Of a DNA stretch of 64,000 bases, positions 8,257 through 16,811 are shown one piece after another. The notes beneath the pieces are model-generated. The model saw only the letters and a list, made by a program, of their open reading frames with translations, did no database searches and had not been told where the DNA came from. Numbering within the stretch: the first letter of the stretch is position 1; the number at the start of each line of letters is the position of its first letter. The position numbers were made by a program, and so were the translations under genes. This DNA is from Opitutaceae bacterium (GTDB lineage Bacteria > Verrucomicrobiota > Verrucomicrobiia > Opitutales > Opitutaceae). The DNA lies in the NCBI GenBank assembly GCA_030693515.1, contig JAUYAK010000098.1, positions 1-64,000 on the forward strand. Reading direction: 5' to 3'.

Positions 8257-8766
8257 ATGGTCACCGCTAACAGCGAACTCGGCTACAACAGCAAGGTTGA
8301 GGGCGGCGTGATCGTCTCGCGCGCCGATGCGGCCATCAATTGGATCCGCACCAACTCCATGTGGCCGATGCCGATGGGCCTCGCCTGTTGCGCGATCGAG
8401 CTGATGGCGGTCGGCGGGGCGCGGTTCGACATCGCGCGCTTTGGCGCCGAGGTGATGCGTTTTTCCCCGCGCCAGTCGGACTGCATGATCGTCGCCGGCA
8501 CCGTGACCTACAAAATGGCCCCGCAAGTCCGCCGCATCTATGACCAGATGGCCGCGCCCAAGTGGGTCATCGCCATGGGCGCCTGCGCCAGCTCGGGCGG
8601 CATGTATCGCAGCTACGCCACGCTCCAAGGCGTCGATCGCATCGTGCCGGTGGATGTCTATGTCAGCGGCTGCCCGCCGCGGCCCGAGGCGCTGCTCGAT
8701 GCGTTGATGAAGTTGCAAACCAAGGTGCGGTCCGAGCCGTCGGCCAGCCGTCTGCTCTCGGCCTGA
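8257..8766 (+). CDS. nuoB: NADH-quinone oxidoreductase subunit B
   Basis: A 169-residue subunit of the connecting module of complex I. It binds the terminal cluster N2 that hands electrons to quinone. The ligand cysteines are visible as the tandem pair in GLACCAIEL, then [10 protein letters not shown] and VSGCPPRPE. The ATG at 8257 is chosen because it begins [17 protein letters not shown] directly before the conserved core; the frame upstream (from 8161) is proline-rich and unlike any NuoB. It is the first gene of the nuo operon here. nuoA, which normally precedes it, is not in the 204 bases up to the divergent receptor gene. nuoC follows after 31 bases. Confidence 0.96.
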   Translation: MVTANSELGYNSKVEGGVIVSRADAAINWIRTNSMWPMPMGLACCAIELMAVGGARFDIARFGAEVMRFSPRQSDCMIVAGTVTYKMAPQVRRIYDQMAAPKWVIAMGACASSGGMYRSYATLQGVDRIVPVDVYVSGCPPRPEALLDALMKLQTKVRSEPSASRLLSA

Positions 8767-8797
8767 ACGCGACCACGAATCGCCTCCGACCTATTCG

Positions 8798-9448
8798 ATG
8801 TCCGCCGACGCCCTCACCGCGCTCAAAGCGAAATTCCCGCAGGCCACCGACCGCGCCTCCGCCGATCACCCGGCGGTCAACGTGCCGCTCGGCGATCTCG
8901 TCGCGGCGCTCGGCTTCCTGCGCGACGAGTGGGCCTTTGATCTTCTGATGGATGTGACGGCGATCGACTGGGCCGAGGGTGCGGCGCCGCGCTTCACGGT
9001 CGTCTATCACCTGCTCTCCACGACTCGTGCCGGTAGTTACGTGCGCGTCGCGGCGAATTGCGCGGGCACCGACGCCGAACCGACGGCGCCGAGCATCGTC
9101 AGCCTCTGGCCCGGCGCCAACTGGCACGAGCGCGAGTGCTTCGACATGTTTGGCATCAAGTTCGAGGGACATCCCGACCTGCGCCGCATTTTGATGTGGG
9201 ACGGCTATCCGTTTTACCCGCTGCGCAAGGAATTTCCCCTCGCCGGCATTGAGACCGAGCTGCCGGTCGCCGACATTCAGGAGGAAACCGGCACGCGTGT
9301 CATCGCGGCGCCGATGATGGGCGGACCGTTTGTCGCTTCGGCCGGCGAGATGAATCTCACCGACGCTGAGCCGCGCGCCAAGGACGAGAGCTGGGCCGAC
9401 CGCGCTACTCGCCCCGACCAGACCCCGCTCCGGCAGGTGAAAGACTAA
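8798..9448 (+). CDS. nuoC: NADH-quinone oxidoreductase subunit C
   Basis: A 216-residue peripheral-arm subunit (30-kDa type), needed for assembly of the quinone-reducing module with NuoB and NuoD. The family signature WHERECFDMFGIKFEGHPDL is present at about residues 110-129, followed by the conserved RRILMWDGYPFYPLRKEFPL. The N-terminal domain contains DLLMDVTAIDW. The gene is separate and not fused to nuoD as in E. coli. The C-terminal about 55 residues after the core are a hydrophilic extension (PMMGGPFVAS onward) of unknown role. It is followed by nuoD with only five bases between stop and start. Confidence 0.95.
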   Translation: MSADALTALKAKFPQATDRASADHPAVNVPLGDLVAALGFLRDEWAFDLLMDVTAIDWAEGAAPRFTVVYHLLSTTRAGSYVRVAANCAGTDAEPTAPSIVSLWPGANWHERECFDMFGIKFEGHPDLRRILMWDGYPFYPLRKEFPLAGIETELPVADIQEETGTRVIAAPMMGGPFVASAGEMNLTDAEPRAKDESWADRATRPDQTPLRQVKD

Positions 9449-9453
9449 CCGCG

Positions 9454-10698
9454 ATGGCCTCCGAATTTTCCTATCCCGATAGCGCGGCCAAGGCGGCCGC
9501 CGGTGCGCAGGCTGCACCCGCGGAATTCCAGACCGAGAAGATGTCGCTCTCGATGGGGCCGTCGCATCCCTCGACTCACGGTGTGCTCCGCCTCCAGATG
9601 GAGCTCGACGGCGAGATCCTCACGAAGGCGGATCCGGTCGTCGGCTACCTGCACCGCGGCGATGAGAAGATCGCGGAGAACATGACTTACAACCAGTTCG
9701 TGCCCTACACGGACCGGTTGGACTACCTCGCGCCGCTCGCCAACAACATGGCCTACGCCATCGCGGTGGAGCGTCTCGCTAAGCTTGAGGTGCCCGCCCG
9801 TTGCCAGGCCATCCGCGTGCTCACGGCTGAGATGGCGCGCATTTCCGCGCATCTGATGGGACTTGGGGCCTTCGCTCTCGATGTCGGCGCGTGGAGCGTG
9901 CTGCTCTACGCGCTCGAGGAGCGCGAAAAACTCTACAAGCTTTTCGAGGAGCTCACTGGCGCGCGCTTCACCACCAGTTACACCCGCATCGGTGGCGTGA
10001 CGCGCGATGTGCCCGAAGGCTGGCTCGCCCGCACCAATGCGTTCTGCGATCAGTTCCTCCCGATCCTTGAGGAGATGCTGAAGCTCCTCACGCGAAACAA
10101 AATCTTCATGGACCGCACGGTCGGGGTCGGCGTGATCTCGAAGGCCGATGCCTTGGCCTACGGTCTCACCGGTCCGAATCTCCGCGGCTCCGGCGTCGGC
10201 CTCGATCTCCGGAAGGACAAGCCTTACTCCGGCTACGAGCAGTATGAGTTCGACGTGCCTGTCGGCACCAAGGGCGACTGCTACGACCGCTATCTCGTGC
10301 GCGGCGAGGAGATGCGCCAGTCCGTGCGGATCATCCGGCAGGTCATCGGAAAATTCCCCGACGGCCCCTGGTATGCGACCGATGCCAAGCGCATCTTTGC
10401 GCCGCCGAAGGACAAGGTGATGAGCTCGATGGAAGAGCTGATCCAGAATTTCATGATCGTGACCGAGGGGCCGCAGATTCCGGCCGGCGAAGTCTATTTC
10501 GAGGCGGAGAATCCCAAGGGCATCCTCGGCTTTTTCATCGTGAGCAAGGGCGGCGGCGTTCCGTATCGCCTGAAGATCCGCTCCCCCTCGTTCTGCAACC
10601 TCTCGATCCTCCCGAAAGTCTGCGTCGGCAATTTGATTTCCGACGTCGTCTCGATCCTGGGCTCGCTCGACTTCGTGATGGGGGAGTGCGACCGCTGA
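9454..10698 (+). CDS. nuoD: NADH-quinone oxidoreductase subunit D
   Basis: A 414-residue 49-kDa subunit that with NuoB forms the quinone pocket. The hallmark SMGPSHPSTHGVLRLQMELD lies near residues 32-51 and contains the quinone-contacting histidine. Other conserved text is GYLHRGDEKIAE, YTDRLDYLAPL, RTVGVGVI, LRGSGVGLDLRKD, and the end LGSLDFVMGECDR, matching the canonical C-terminus. Length agrees with stand-alone NuoD. The N-terminal 25 residues are alanine-rich and variable. Its stop codon overlaps the nuoE start in a TGATG arrangement, so translation is coupled. Confidence 0.96.
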   Translation: MASEFSYPDSAAKAAAGAQAAPAEFQTEKMSLSMGPSHPSTHGVLRLQMELDGEILTKADPVVGYLHRGDEKIAENMTYNQFVPYTDRLDYLAPLANNMAYAIAVERLAKLEVPARCQAIRVLTAEMARISAHLMGLGAFALDVGAWSVLLYALEEREKLYKLFEELTGARFTTSYTRIGGVTRDVPEGWLARTNAFCDQFLPILEEMLKLLTRNKIFMDRTVGVGVISKADALAYGLTGPNLRGSGVGLDLRKDKPYSGYEQYEFDVPVGTKGDCYDRYLVRGEEMRQSVRIIRQVIGKFPDGPWYATDAKRIFAPPKDKVMSSMEELIQNFMIVTEGPQIPAGEVYFEAENPKGILGFFIVSKGGGVPYRLKIRSPSFCNLSILPKVCVGNLISDVVSILGSLDFVMGECDR

Positions 10699-11210
10699 TG
10701 GCCTCCGCGATTTCCAGTTCGATGAATCTCAAGCCCGCCACTCTCACGCGCATTGACGAGCTGATCACCCACTATCCGGTCAAACGGAGCGCGGTGCTGA
10801 TGCTGCTGCACGCCATCCAGGAGGATGTCGGCTTCATCTCGAATGAGGCCATCGAATGGGTCGCCGCCAAACTCGAGCTCCAGCCGATCAACGTGTATGA
10901 GGTCGTGACGTTCTACCCGATGTTTCGGCAGAAGCCGATCGGCCGCCGGCACATCAAGGTTTGCCGCACGCTCTCCTGCGCGCTGCTGGGCGGCTACAAG
11001 ACCTGCGCAACCTTCGAGCAGGAGTTCAACACCCACCGCGGCGAAATTTCCCCCGACGGCGAGGTCACGATCGAGTTCGTCGAGTGTCTCGCGAGCTGCG
11101 GCACCGCGCCTGTCGTGATGATCGACGACGACCTCCACGAGAACGTGGACGGCGCGAAGGCGAAAAAACTGAGCGACCAAATCAAGGCTGAGGCATCGGC
11201 TCGGCGCTGA
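10698..11210 (+). CDS. nuoE: NADH-quinone oxidoreductase subunit E
   Basis: A 170-residue thioredoxin-like 24-kDa subunit that carries the off-pathway [2Fe-2S] cluster N1a beside NuoF. The four ligands are visible as CRTLSC and CLASC. The family motifs RSAVLMLLHAIQEDVGFIS and VYEVVTFYPMF are intact. The start at 10698 overlaps the nuoD stop; a frame-compatible ATG at 10686 lies inside nuoD and is less likely. A small membrane protein gene separates it from its partner nuoF. Confidence 0.95.
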   Translation: MASAISSSMNLKPATLTRIDELITHYPVKRSAVLMLLHAIQEDVGFISNEAIEWVAAKLELQPINVYEVVTFYPMFRQKPIGRRHIKVCRTLSCALLGGYKTCATFEQEFNTHRGEISPDGEVTIEFVECLASCGTAPVVMIDDDLHENVDGAKAKKLSDQIKAEASARR

Positions 11211-11243
11211 CGTTTTTTGTTCCGCACCCCCAAAAACAAACCC

Positions 11244-11546
11244 ATGAAAAAGCGCATCGTCCGCATCGCCCCGCTCAAGGCAGGTATCGTCCTCGGTGTC
11301 CTCTACGCCCTCCTGTCGGTTTTGATGGTTCCCATCTTTCTGATTGTGGGAATGACGGCGGCTGCGGCCGCCAAGCAGGGCGGGCAGGACGTGCCCCTCG
11401 GCTTCATGTTTGGTGCCGGTGCTTTGCTCCTCCCGGTTCTCTATGGAATCGCCGGCTTCATTGGCGGAATCATCGCCGCCGCCGTTTACAATCTGGTCGC
11501 CAAATGGACCGGCGGCTTCGAGGTGACCGTCGAGAACGTCGCCTAA
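11244..11546 (+). CDS. small two-helix membrane protein inside the nuo operon (DUF3566-like)
   Basis: A 100-residue protein starting MKKRIVRIAPLKAG, with two hydrophobic segments at about residues 12-35 and 55-82, separated by a short loop (KQGGQDVP). It ends with YNLVAKWTGGFEVTVENVA. This pattern resembles the widespread DUF3566-type membrane proteins; I make the match from memory of that pattern. It is not a known complex I subunit, yet it lies in the 351 bases between nuoE and nuoF and is very probably cotranscribed with them. The ATG at 11244 is preferred to a TTG at 11217, which would add hydrophilic residues ahead of the basic start. The role is unknown; an assembly or accessory function is only a guess. 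Confidence 0.6.
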   Translation: MKKRIVRIAPLKAGIVLGVLYALLSVLMVPIFLIVGMTAAAAAKQGGQDVPLGFMFGAGALLLPVLYGIAGFIGGIIAAAVYNLVAKWTGGFEVTVENVA

Positions 11547-11561
11547 GGTTTCCCGCTGCTC

Positions 11562-12914
11562 ATGCCCGCTCCCGCCCAACGTCGGATCATCTTCAAGCAC
11601 ATCGGTGCGCCGGGTTACACCAACGACCTCGCGTGCTACGTGCAGCACGGCGGCTACGAGATGCTGCGCAAGGCGATCACGATGCAGCCCGCCGCGATCA
11701 TCGATGAGGTGAAGAAGTCCGGCCTGCGCGGGCGCGGCGGCGCGGGTTTCCCCTGCGGCGTGAAGTGGGGCCTCGTCGATCGCAAGAGCGGCAAGCCCAT
11801 CTACCTCGTGGTGAACGCCGACGAGTCCGAGCCCGGCACGTTCAAGGACCGCTACATCATGCACGACGATCCGCACCAGCTGATCGAGGGCATCATGATT
11901 TCCGCGTGGGCCAACAACGTGAAGCAGGCCTACATCTACATCCGCGGCGAGATGCCCCACGGCGCGCGAATTTTGGAAAAAGCCATCGCCGACGCGCGTG
12001 CGGCGAATTTCGTCGGCCCGAAAATCCTCGGCACCGACTACGGCTGCGAAATCTACGTCCACCGCGGCGCCGGCGCCTACATCTGCGGCGAGGAGACGGG
12101 CCTGATCGAATCGCTCGAGGGCAAGCGCCCCTATCCGCGGATCAAGCCGCCGTATTTCCCGGCCGTGCTCGGCCTCTACCAGTGCCCGACGATCGTGAAT
12201 AACGTGGAGACGCTCTGCCACGTGAAGCACATCGTCGAGATGGGTGGCGACAATTACGCGAAGATCGGCACGCCCAACAACACCGGCACCCGCATCCTTT
12301 GCGTCAGCGGCCACGTGCAGAAGCCCGGCTATTTCGAATACGAGGTCGGCAAGATCACGATGGGCGAGCTGCTCAACGAGGTCTGCGGCGGCCCGTTGCC
12401 CGGCCGGACGTTCAAGGCCGTGATTCCCGGCGGCTCATCCGCCAAGGTGCTTCGCTTCGGCGAGACTTTCACGCTGAAGAACAAGGACGGCTCCTCGCGC
12501 ACGCTCACGGTCGAGGATATCCCGATGGATTTCGACACGCTCGCGGCCTGCGGCACGATGGGCGGCTCCGGCGGTGTCATCGTGATGGACGACTCGGTCA
12601 ACATGGTCGAGGCCCTCGCCAACATCAACGCGTTCTACGCCCACGAAAGCTGCGGCCAGTGCACACCCTGCCGCGAAGGCTCGCTGTGGATGAAGAAAAT
12701 CACGAACCGCATGGTGCACGAGAACGCCCGCGCCGAGGACGGCCAGCTCCTCAAGAGCGTCGCCGACCAAATCGCCGGCCGCACCATCTGCGCCTTCGGC
12801 GAGGCGTGCTCGTGGCCGACGCAGAGCTTCGTCGCGAAGTTCGGCGACGAGTTCAAAGGTTACGCCGACGCCAAGAAAACCGCGAAGCCCGCCGGCGCCC
12901 TCGACCTCGTCTGA
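11562..12914 (+). CDS. nuoF: NADH-quinone oxidoreductase subunit F
   Basis: A 450-residue NADH-binding 51-kDa subunit; it takes electrons from NADH through FMN to cluster N3. The glycine-rich NADH/FMN site reads LRGRGGAGFPCGVKW, followed by NADESEPGTFKDRYIM and ICGEETGLIESLEGKRPYPR. The [4Fe-4S] ligands are in ESCGQCTPCREGS and the later TICAFGEACSWP. Length fits the family (about 420-450). It follows the small membrane protein by 15 bases. A palindromic repeat of 90 bases separates it from nuoG. Confidence 0.96.
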   Translation: MPAPAQRRIIFKHIGAPGYTNDLACYVQHGGYEMLRKAITMQPAAIIDEVKKSGLRGRGGAGFPCGVKWGLVDRKSGKPIYLVVNADESEPGTFKDRYIMHDDPHQLIEGIMISAWANNVKQAYIYIRGEMPHGARILEKAIADARAANFVGPKILGTDYGCEIYVHRGAGAYICGEETGLIESLEGKRPYPRIKPPYFPAVLGLYQCPTIVNNVETLCHVKHIVEMGGDNYAKIGTPNNTGTRILCVSGHVQKPGYFEYEVGKITMGELLNEVCGGPLPGRTFKAVIPGGSSAKVLRFGETFTLKNKDGSSRTLTVEDIPMDFDTLAACGTMGGSGGVIVMDDSVNMVEALANINAFYAHESCGQCTPCREGSLWMKKITNRMVHENARAEDGQLLKSVADQIAGRTICAFGEACSWPTQSFVAKFGDEFKGYADAKKTAKPAGALDLV

Positions 12915-12929
12915 CCCAATTCAAATTCA

Positions 12930-13019
12930 TTAAGCGCCAAGACGCGAAGACGCTAAGATCAAACAAAGCTCCTTTTCCACTTATCCCTTTTCTCCGACCT
13001 TTGCGCCTTTGCGCTTCAA
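12930..13019. repeat. dispersed palindromic repeat, family A, copy 1
   Basis: Left arm GCGCCAAGACGCGAAGACGC (from 12934) and right arm CTTTGCGCCTTTGCGCTT (ending near 13016) are imperfect inverted complements around an A/T-rich centre. A second copy with nearly the same arms is at 16708-16803. Both copies fill gaps between genes of the same operon (nuoF-nuoG here), so the transcript would carry a large hairpin. Confidence 0.7.
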
Positions 13020-13035
13020 AAAGAATTTTCCTGAG

Positions 13036-14721
13036 ATGATCGCACCTCCCAAACCCGACCTCGTCACCGTCAACATCGACGGCAAGGAGATCGCTGTGCC
13101 GAAAGGCACCAATGCGATTGAGGCCGCGCGCCTCGTCGGCGTGGACGTGCCGTATTACTGCTACCATCCGAAGCTCACCATCGTCGGCAACTGCCGGATG
13201 TGCCTCATCGAGATCGGCATGCCCGCCGTCGATCCCGCGACCAAGGCGCCGATCATGGACCCGGCGACGGGGAAGCAGAAAATCAACTGGATCCCGCGTC
13301 CGCAGATCGGCTGCGCGACCAACGCCTCCCCCGGCCTCCACATCCGCACGCAGACCCCGCAAATCAAAGACTGCCGCGAGGGCGTGATGGAGTTCCTGCT
13401 CGTCAATCATCCGCTCGACTGCCCGATCTGCGACCAGGCCGGCGAGTGCAAGCTGCAGGAGCAGTCCACCGGCTACGGCCGCGGCTACTCGCGCTACATC
13501 GAGCAGAAAAACGTGAAGCCCAAGCGCACGCAGCTCGGGCCGCGCGTGATGCTCGACGACGAGCGCTGCATCCTCTGCTCCCGCTGCATCCGTTTCTCGA
13601 AGGAGATCGCGAAGGATGACGTCCTCGGGTTCATCGACCGCGGCAGCTACTCGACGCTCACCTGCTATCCCGGCAAGAAACTCGAGAACAACTACTCGCT
13701 CAACACCGTCGACATCTGCCCCGTGGGCGCGCTCACGAGCACGGATTTCCGGTTCAAGATGCGCGTCTGGTTTCTCAAGCAGACGAACAGCATCGACACC
13801 GAGTCGTCCGTCGGCGCCAACACCGTCGTCTGGTCGCGCGAAGGCCAGATCTACCGCATCACGCCGCGCCAGAACGACGGCGTGAACGACACGTGGATGG
13901 CCGACAGCGGCCGTGAACTCTACAAGCAGGTGAAGGCTGATACGCGCCTCGTCTCGACGACACTCGATGGCCGCGCCGCGCCGCTCGACGCCGCCCTCAA
14001 AGCCGCCGCCGATTTGCTCGCGGCGGGATCGGTCGCCGTCGTCGGTTCCGGCCGCAGCTCGGTCGAGGAGCAGTTTCTCACGAAGAAACTCGCCGCCGCG
14101 CTCAAGGCCCCGGCTTATCTCGTCAGCCGGGTGGGGGAGGGCGACCAGCTCCTCATCTCCGCCGACAAGAATCCCAACATCCGCGGTGCCCTCGTCACCG
14201 GTCTCATCGCCACGCTGCCCGCGGCCAAGCTCGCCGAGCTTGCCGCTCACATCGACGCGGGCCGGATCAAGACCGTCGTCTCCGTCGGTGAAGACCTCGC
14301 CGTCGCCGGCCTCACCGCCGCGCAGCTCGCCAAGGTCGCCGTCGTCTATCTCGGCACGCACGCCAACGCCACCAGCGCCGCGGCCCGGGTCGTCATTCCG
14401 ACGCTGACGGTTTTCGAGAAGGGCGGCACCTTCGTGAACCAGCAGTTCCGCCTCCAGAAATTCGCCAAAGCCGTCCCCGGCCCGGCCGGTGCGACCGACG
14501 ATCTCGCGGTGCTGGCGAAGCTGGCTAAAGTCGCCGCGACCGATCTCGCCTCCGTGTGGACGCTGCTGGCCGCGGAGGTGCCGGCGCTCGGCACGATGAG
14601 CTTCGCGAATATCCCCGACACCGGTCTGCTCCTCGACGCCACGCCCTTTGCGGGGCTGCCATTTGTCGAGGGCGAGTCGCTCCATTACCAACCCGCGGCC
14701 AAGGTAGCCGCCACCGCCTGA
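13036..14721 (+). CDS. nuoG: NADH-quinone oxidoreductase subunit G, short form
   Basis: A 561-residue subunit that carries several Fe-S clusters of the electron wire. The N-terminal [2Fe-2S] ferredoxin domain shows YYCYHPKLTIVGNCRMC. The His/Cys cluster segment is HPLDCPICDQAGECKLQ. Two [4Fe-4S] motifs follow as ERCILCSRCIRF and VDICPVGAL. The remaining about 300 residues are a degenerate molybdopterin-oxidoreductase-like domain, shorter than in E. coli NuoG (about 900 residues). The ATG at 13036 sits right after the repeat; an upstream in-frame start at 13009 lies within the repeat and is rejected. Confidence 0.93.
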   Translation: MIAPPKPDLVTVNIDGKEIAVPKGTNAIEAARLVGVDVPYYCYHPKLTIVGNCRMCLIEIGMPAVDPATKAPIMDPATGKQKINWIPRPQIGCATNASPGLHIRTQTPQIKDCREGVMEFLLVNHPLDCPICDQAGECKLQEQSTGYGRGYSRYIEQKNVKPKRTQLGPRVMLDDERCILCSRCIRFSKEIAKDDVLGFIDRGSYSTLTCYPGKKLENNYSLNTVDICPVGALTSTDFRFKMRVWFLKQTNSIDTESSVGANTVVWSREGQIYRITPRQNDGVNDTWMADSGRELYKQVKADTRLVSTTLDGRAAPLDAALKAAADLLAAGSVAVVGSGRSSVEEQFLTKKLAAALKAPAYLVSRVGEGDQLLISADKNPNIRGALVTGLIATLPAAKLAELAAHIDAGRIKTVVSVGEDLAVAGLTAAQLAKVAVVYLGTHANATSAAARVVIPTLTVFEKGGTFVNQQFRLQKFAKAVPGPAGATDDLAVLAKLAKVAATDLASVWTLLAAEVPALGTMSFANIPDTGLLLDATPFAGLPFVEGESLHYQPAAKVAATA

Positions 14722-14723
14722 TC

Positions 14724-14948
14724 ATGCGCTCCATCGCTCTCTTCAGTCTCGGCCTCGGCTTCGTTATCATGGGCGCGGGGCTGTTTGCGCTCACCCTGCG
14801 CAAGCCGGCCAAACCGGCGCCCGCCAATCCCAACGCGAAGCAGCAGCGCGAACTCGCCGTGCTCGCTGAGGAAAAGAAAAAGATGCACATCGCCGCGGCC
14901 TGCGCCGCGGGCTTCGGTGCCGTCCTCATGGGCGTTTCCTTTCTCTGA
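14724..14948 (+). CDS. small two-helix membrane protein between nuoG and nuoH
   Basis: A 74-residue protein starting MRSIALFSLGLGFVIMGAG two bases after the nuoG stop and ending three bases before nuoH. Two hydrophobic segments (about residues 4-24 and 53-73) flank a basic, hydrophilic loop (RKPAKPAPANPNAKQQRE and EEKKKMH). The tight packing on both sides indicates a real, cotranslated gene. I do not recognise a family, and it is not one of the fourteen standard Nuo subunits. It lacks the charged-residue pattern of NuoA or NuoK, so it is not a disguised nuoA. Confidence 0.7.
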   Translation: MRSIALFSLGLGFVIMGAGLFALTLRKPAKPAPANPNAKQQRELAVLAEEKKKMHIAAACAAGFGAVLMGVSFL

Positions 14949-14951
14949 TCG

Positions 14952-16130
14952 ATGATCGAATTCTGGCAAAACCTCCATCCGGTCGTGCAGGTCGTCCTCA
15001 AGGGCCTCGCGGTGATCATGGTCATCTTCCCGATCGGCGGCGCCTGCTCGATGGCGGAGCGCAAGGTCTCCGCTTGGATTCAGGGCCGCCCCGGCCCCAA
15101 CCGCGCGATCGTGCCGTGGATTTCCTGGATTCCGATCCTCGGGCCATTTTTGCAGCGGCTCGGAATTTTCCACGTATTGGCCGACGGCGGGAAAATGCTT
15201 TTCAAGGAGGACGCGCTGCCGGGGCACGTGAACAAATTCTACTTCGTGCTCGCGCCCATCGTCGCGATGATCCCCGCGCTCACGACCGTGACGGCGGTGC
15301 CGTTCGGTGCGTATCTCGACCAGACCGGGCAGATCATTCCGATCGCGCTCGCCAATGTGGACATCGGCCTCATCGCCGTCTTCGCCGTCTCGTCGCTCGG
15401 AGTCTATTCGCTGATTCTCGCCGGCTGGGCCTCCAATTCGAAATATCCCTTCCTCGGTGGCGTGCGCGCCTCGGCGCAGCTCATCTCGTATGAGCTCTCG
15501 ATGACGCTCTCCGTCATCCCGCTCTTCCTGTGGGTCAATGCCCCCGGCCGCGAAGCCACGTTCGGCTTTGCCCGCCTCGTGGAATTCCAGAGCGGATCTT
15601 GGGGTGGCATCACCTCGCCCGGATGGGGTGGCGTCTGGTTCATCTTCATCATGCCGGTGTCGGCGTTTATTTTCATCACCGCGCTCTTTGCCGAGACGAA
15701 CCGCCAGCCGTTCGACATGCCCGAGTCCGAGGCCGACCTCGTCGGCGGTTTCCACACGGAATACGGCGCCTTCAAATGGGGGCTCTTCTTCGTCGCCGAG
15801 TATGCGCACATGGTGATCGGATCGGGCGTGTTCACGCTGATGTTCCTCGGCGGCTGGAATCCGCTCCCGTGGGTGCCGCTCGCCGATCTCGTCGGCTGGC
15901 TGGCGCAGCTTGCGCCGATCCTCGCGCATCCGATCGCCGTCGGCCTGCTCTCGATCGGCATCTTCCTCGGCAAGGTGCTCGCGCTGATCTTTTTCTTCAT
16001 GTGGGTGCGCTGGACCGTCCCGCGCTTCCGCTACGACCAAGTCATGGAAATCGGCTGGAAGAAACTCCTCCCGCTCTCCATCGCCAACCTGCTCGCCTAC
16101 GCGATCGGGATCGCGCTCATCCAGCAATAA
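14952..16130 (+). CDS. nuoH: NADH-quinone oxidoreductase subunit H
   Basis: A 392-residue membrane subunit at the junction of the two arms; it forms part of the quinone channel. Recognisable are AERKVSAWIQGRPGPNR near residue 36, the LADGGKMLFKED segment, the charged loop AETNRQPFDMPESEADLVGGFHTEY split over about residues 250-275, and many membrane helices. The C-terminus contains WVRWTVPRFRYDQVMEIGWK, as in the family. It is slightly longer than the usual about 330 residues because of an inserted segment near residues 190-220 (VEFQSGSWGGITSPGWGG). It is followed 12 bases later by nuoI. Confidence 0.96.
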   Translation: MIEFWQNLHPVVQVVLKGLAVIMVIFPIGGACSMAERKVSAWIQGRPGPNRAIVPWISWIPILGPFLQRLGIFHVLADGGKMLFKEDALPGHVNKFYFVLAPIVAMIPALTTVTAVPFGAYLDQTGQIIPIALANVDIGLIAVFAVSSLGVYSLILAGWASNSKYPFLGGVRASAQLISYELSMTLSVIPLFLWVNAPGREATFGFARLVEFQSGSWGGITSPGWGGVWFIFIMPVSAFIFITALFAETNRQPFDMPESEADLVGGFHTEYGAFKWGLFFVAEYAHMVIGSGVFTLMFLGGWNPLPWVPLADLVGWLAQLAPILAHPIAVGLLSIGIFLGKVLALIFFFMWVRWTVPRFRYDQVMEIGWKKLLPLSIANLLAYAIGIALIQQ

Positions 16131-16142
16131 CCACCGCGCGCC

Positions 16143-16685
16143 ATGGCCACTGGAACCCCCCTCGAACGCAAACCGCTCACCTTCGCCGAGCGCACCTACG
16201 TCCCGCAGATCCTCTCCGGCCTGAAGACGACTTGGCAGCACCTCGTGCGGCCGAAGGAGACGCTCGAGTATCCCGAGCAGCGCCCCGCCATCCCGCCCGG
16301 CTACCGTGGTGTGCCGACGCTCGTGAAGGATCCGCATGGCCGGGAGAAGTGCGTCTCGTGCCAGCTCTGCGAGTTCGTCTGCCCGCCCAAGGCCATCCGC
16401 ATCACGCCCGGTGAAATCGCGCCCGATGCGCCGACCGGCCACGTCGAGAAGGCGCCGAAGGAATTCGAGATCGATATGCTGCGCTGCATCTACTGCGGCA
16501 TGTGCCAGGAGGTCTGCCCCGAGGAGGCGATTTTCCTGCAGAATCAGTTTTCGATGACCGGCTACACCCGCGAGGAGATGGTCAACAACAAGGCCCGCCT
16601 CTACGAACTCGGCGGCACGCTGCCCGACGATCACTTCAAGTGGGATAAGAAACTCGAGGCCGAGAAACACGGCAACGCGCACTGA
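16143..16685 (+). CDS. nuoI: NADH-quinone oxidoreductase subunit I
   Basis: A 180-residue ferredoxin-like subunit with two [4Fe-4S] clusters (N6a/N6b). The two motifs are CVSCQLCEFVCPPKAI and CIYCGMCQEVCPEEAI, both with the full CxxCxxCxxxCP spacing. These clusters pass electrons from NuoG to NuoB. The N-terminal amphipathic part (TYVPQILSGLKTTWQHL) fits against NuoH. Length agrees with the family. A family A palindromic repeat separates it from nuoJ. Confidence 0.96.
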   Translation: MATGTPLERKPLTFAERTYVPQILSGLKTTWQHLVRPKETLEYPEQRPAIPPGYRGVPTLVKDPHGREKCVSCQLCEFVCPPKAIRITPGEIAPDAPTGHVEKAPKEFEIDMLRCIYCGMCQEVCPEEAIFLQNQFSMTGYTREEMVNNKARLYELGGTLPDDHFKWDKKLEAEKHGNAH

Positions 16686-16707
16686 GAAAAACCAAGCCGA
16701 TGAATTT

Positions 16708-16803
16708 GAAGCGCAAAGACGCCAAGACGCTAAGCTCGAACCAGAAGGTTTCTGGCGGGGCTTCCTTTGCTCCGTCCTTCGCGCCTTCGCGGCTTCGCGC
16801 TTA
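16708..16803. repeat. dispersed palindromic repeat, family A, copy 2
   Basis: Left arm GCGCAAAGACGCCAAGACGC (from 16711) and right arm CTTCGCGCCTTCGCGGCTTC (from 16777) are inverted complements with a few mismatches. The left arm differs from copy 1 (12930-13019) at only two positions in 20; the centre is unrelated. It fills the nuoI-nuoJ gap. Confidence 0.7.
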
Positions 16804-16811
16804 ATCCGAAA

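Noticed and set aside
10494-12314. 606-codon open frame on the minus strand over nuoD-nuoF
   Set aside because: Three well-identified Nuo genes lie on the other strand; the frame is rich in Arg, Asp and His as expected from antisense reading.
14724-14948. Interpretation of the small gene as a missing nuoA
   Set aside because: It has two helices and a long basic loop, whereas NuoA has three helices with a conserved acidic residue pattern.
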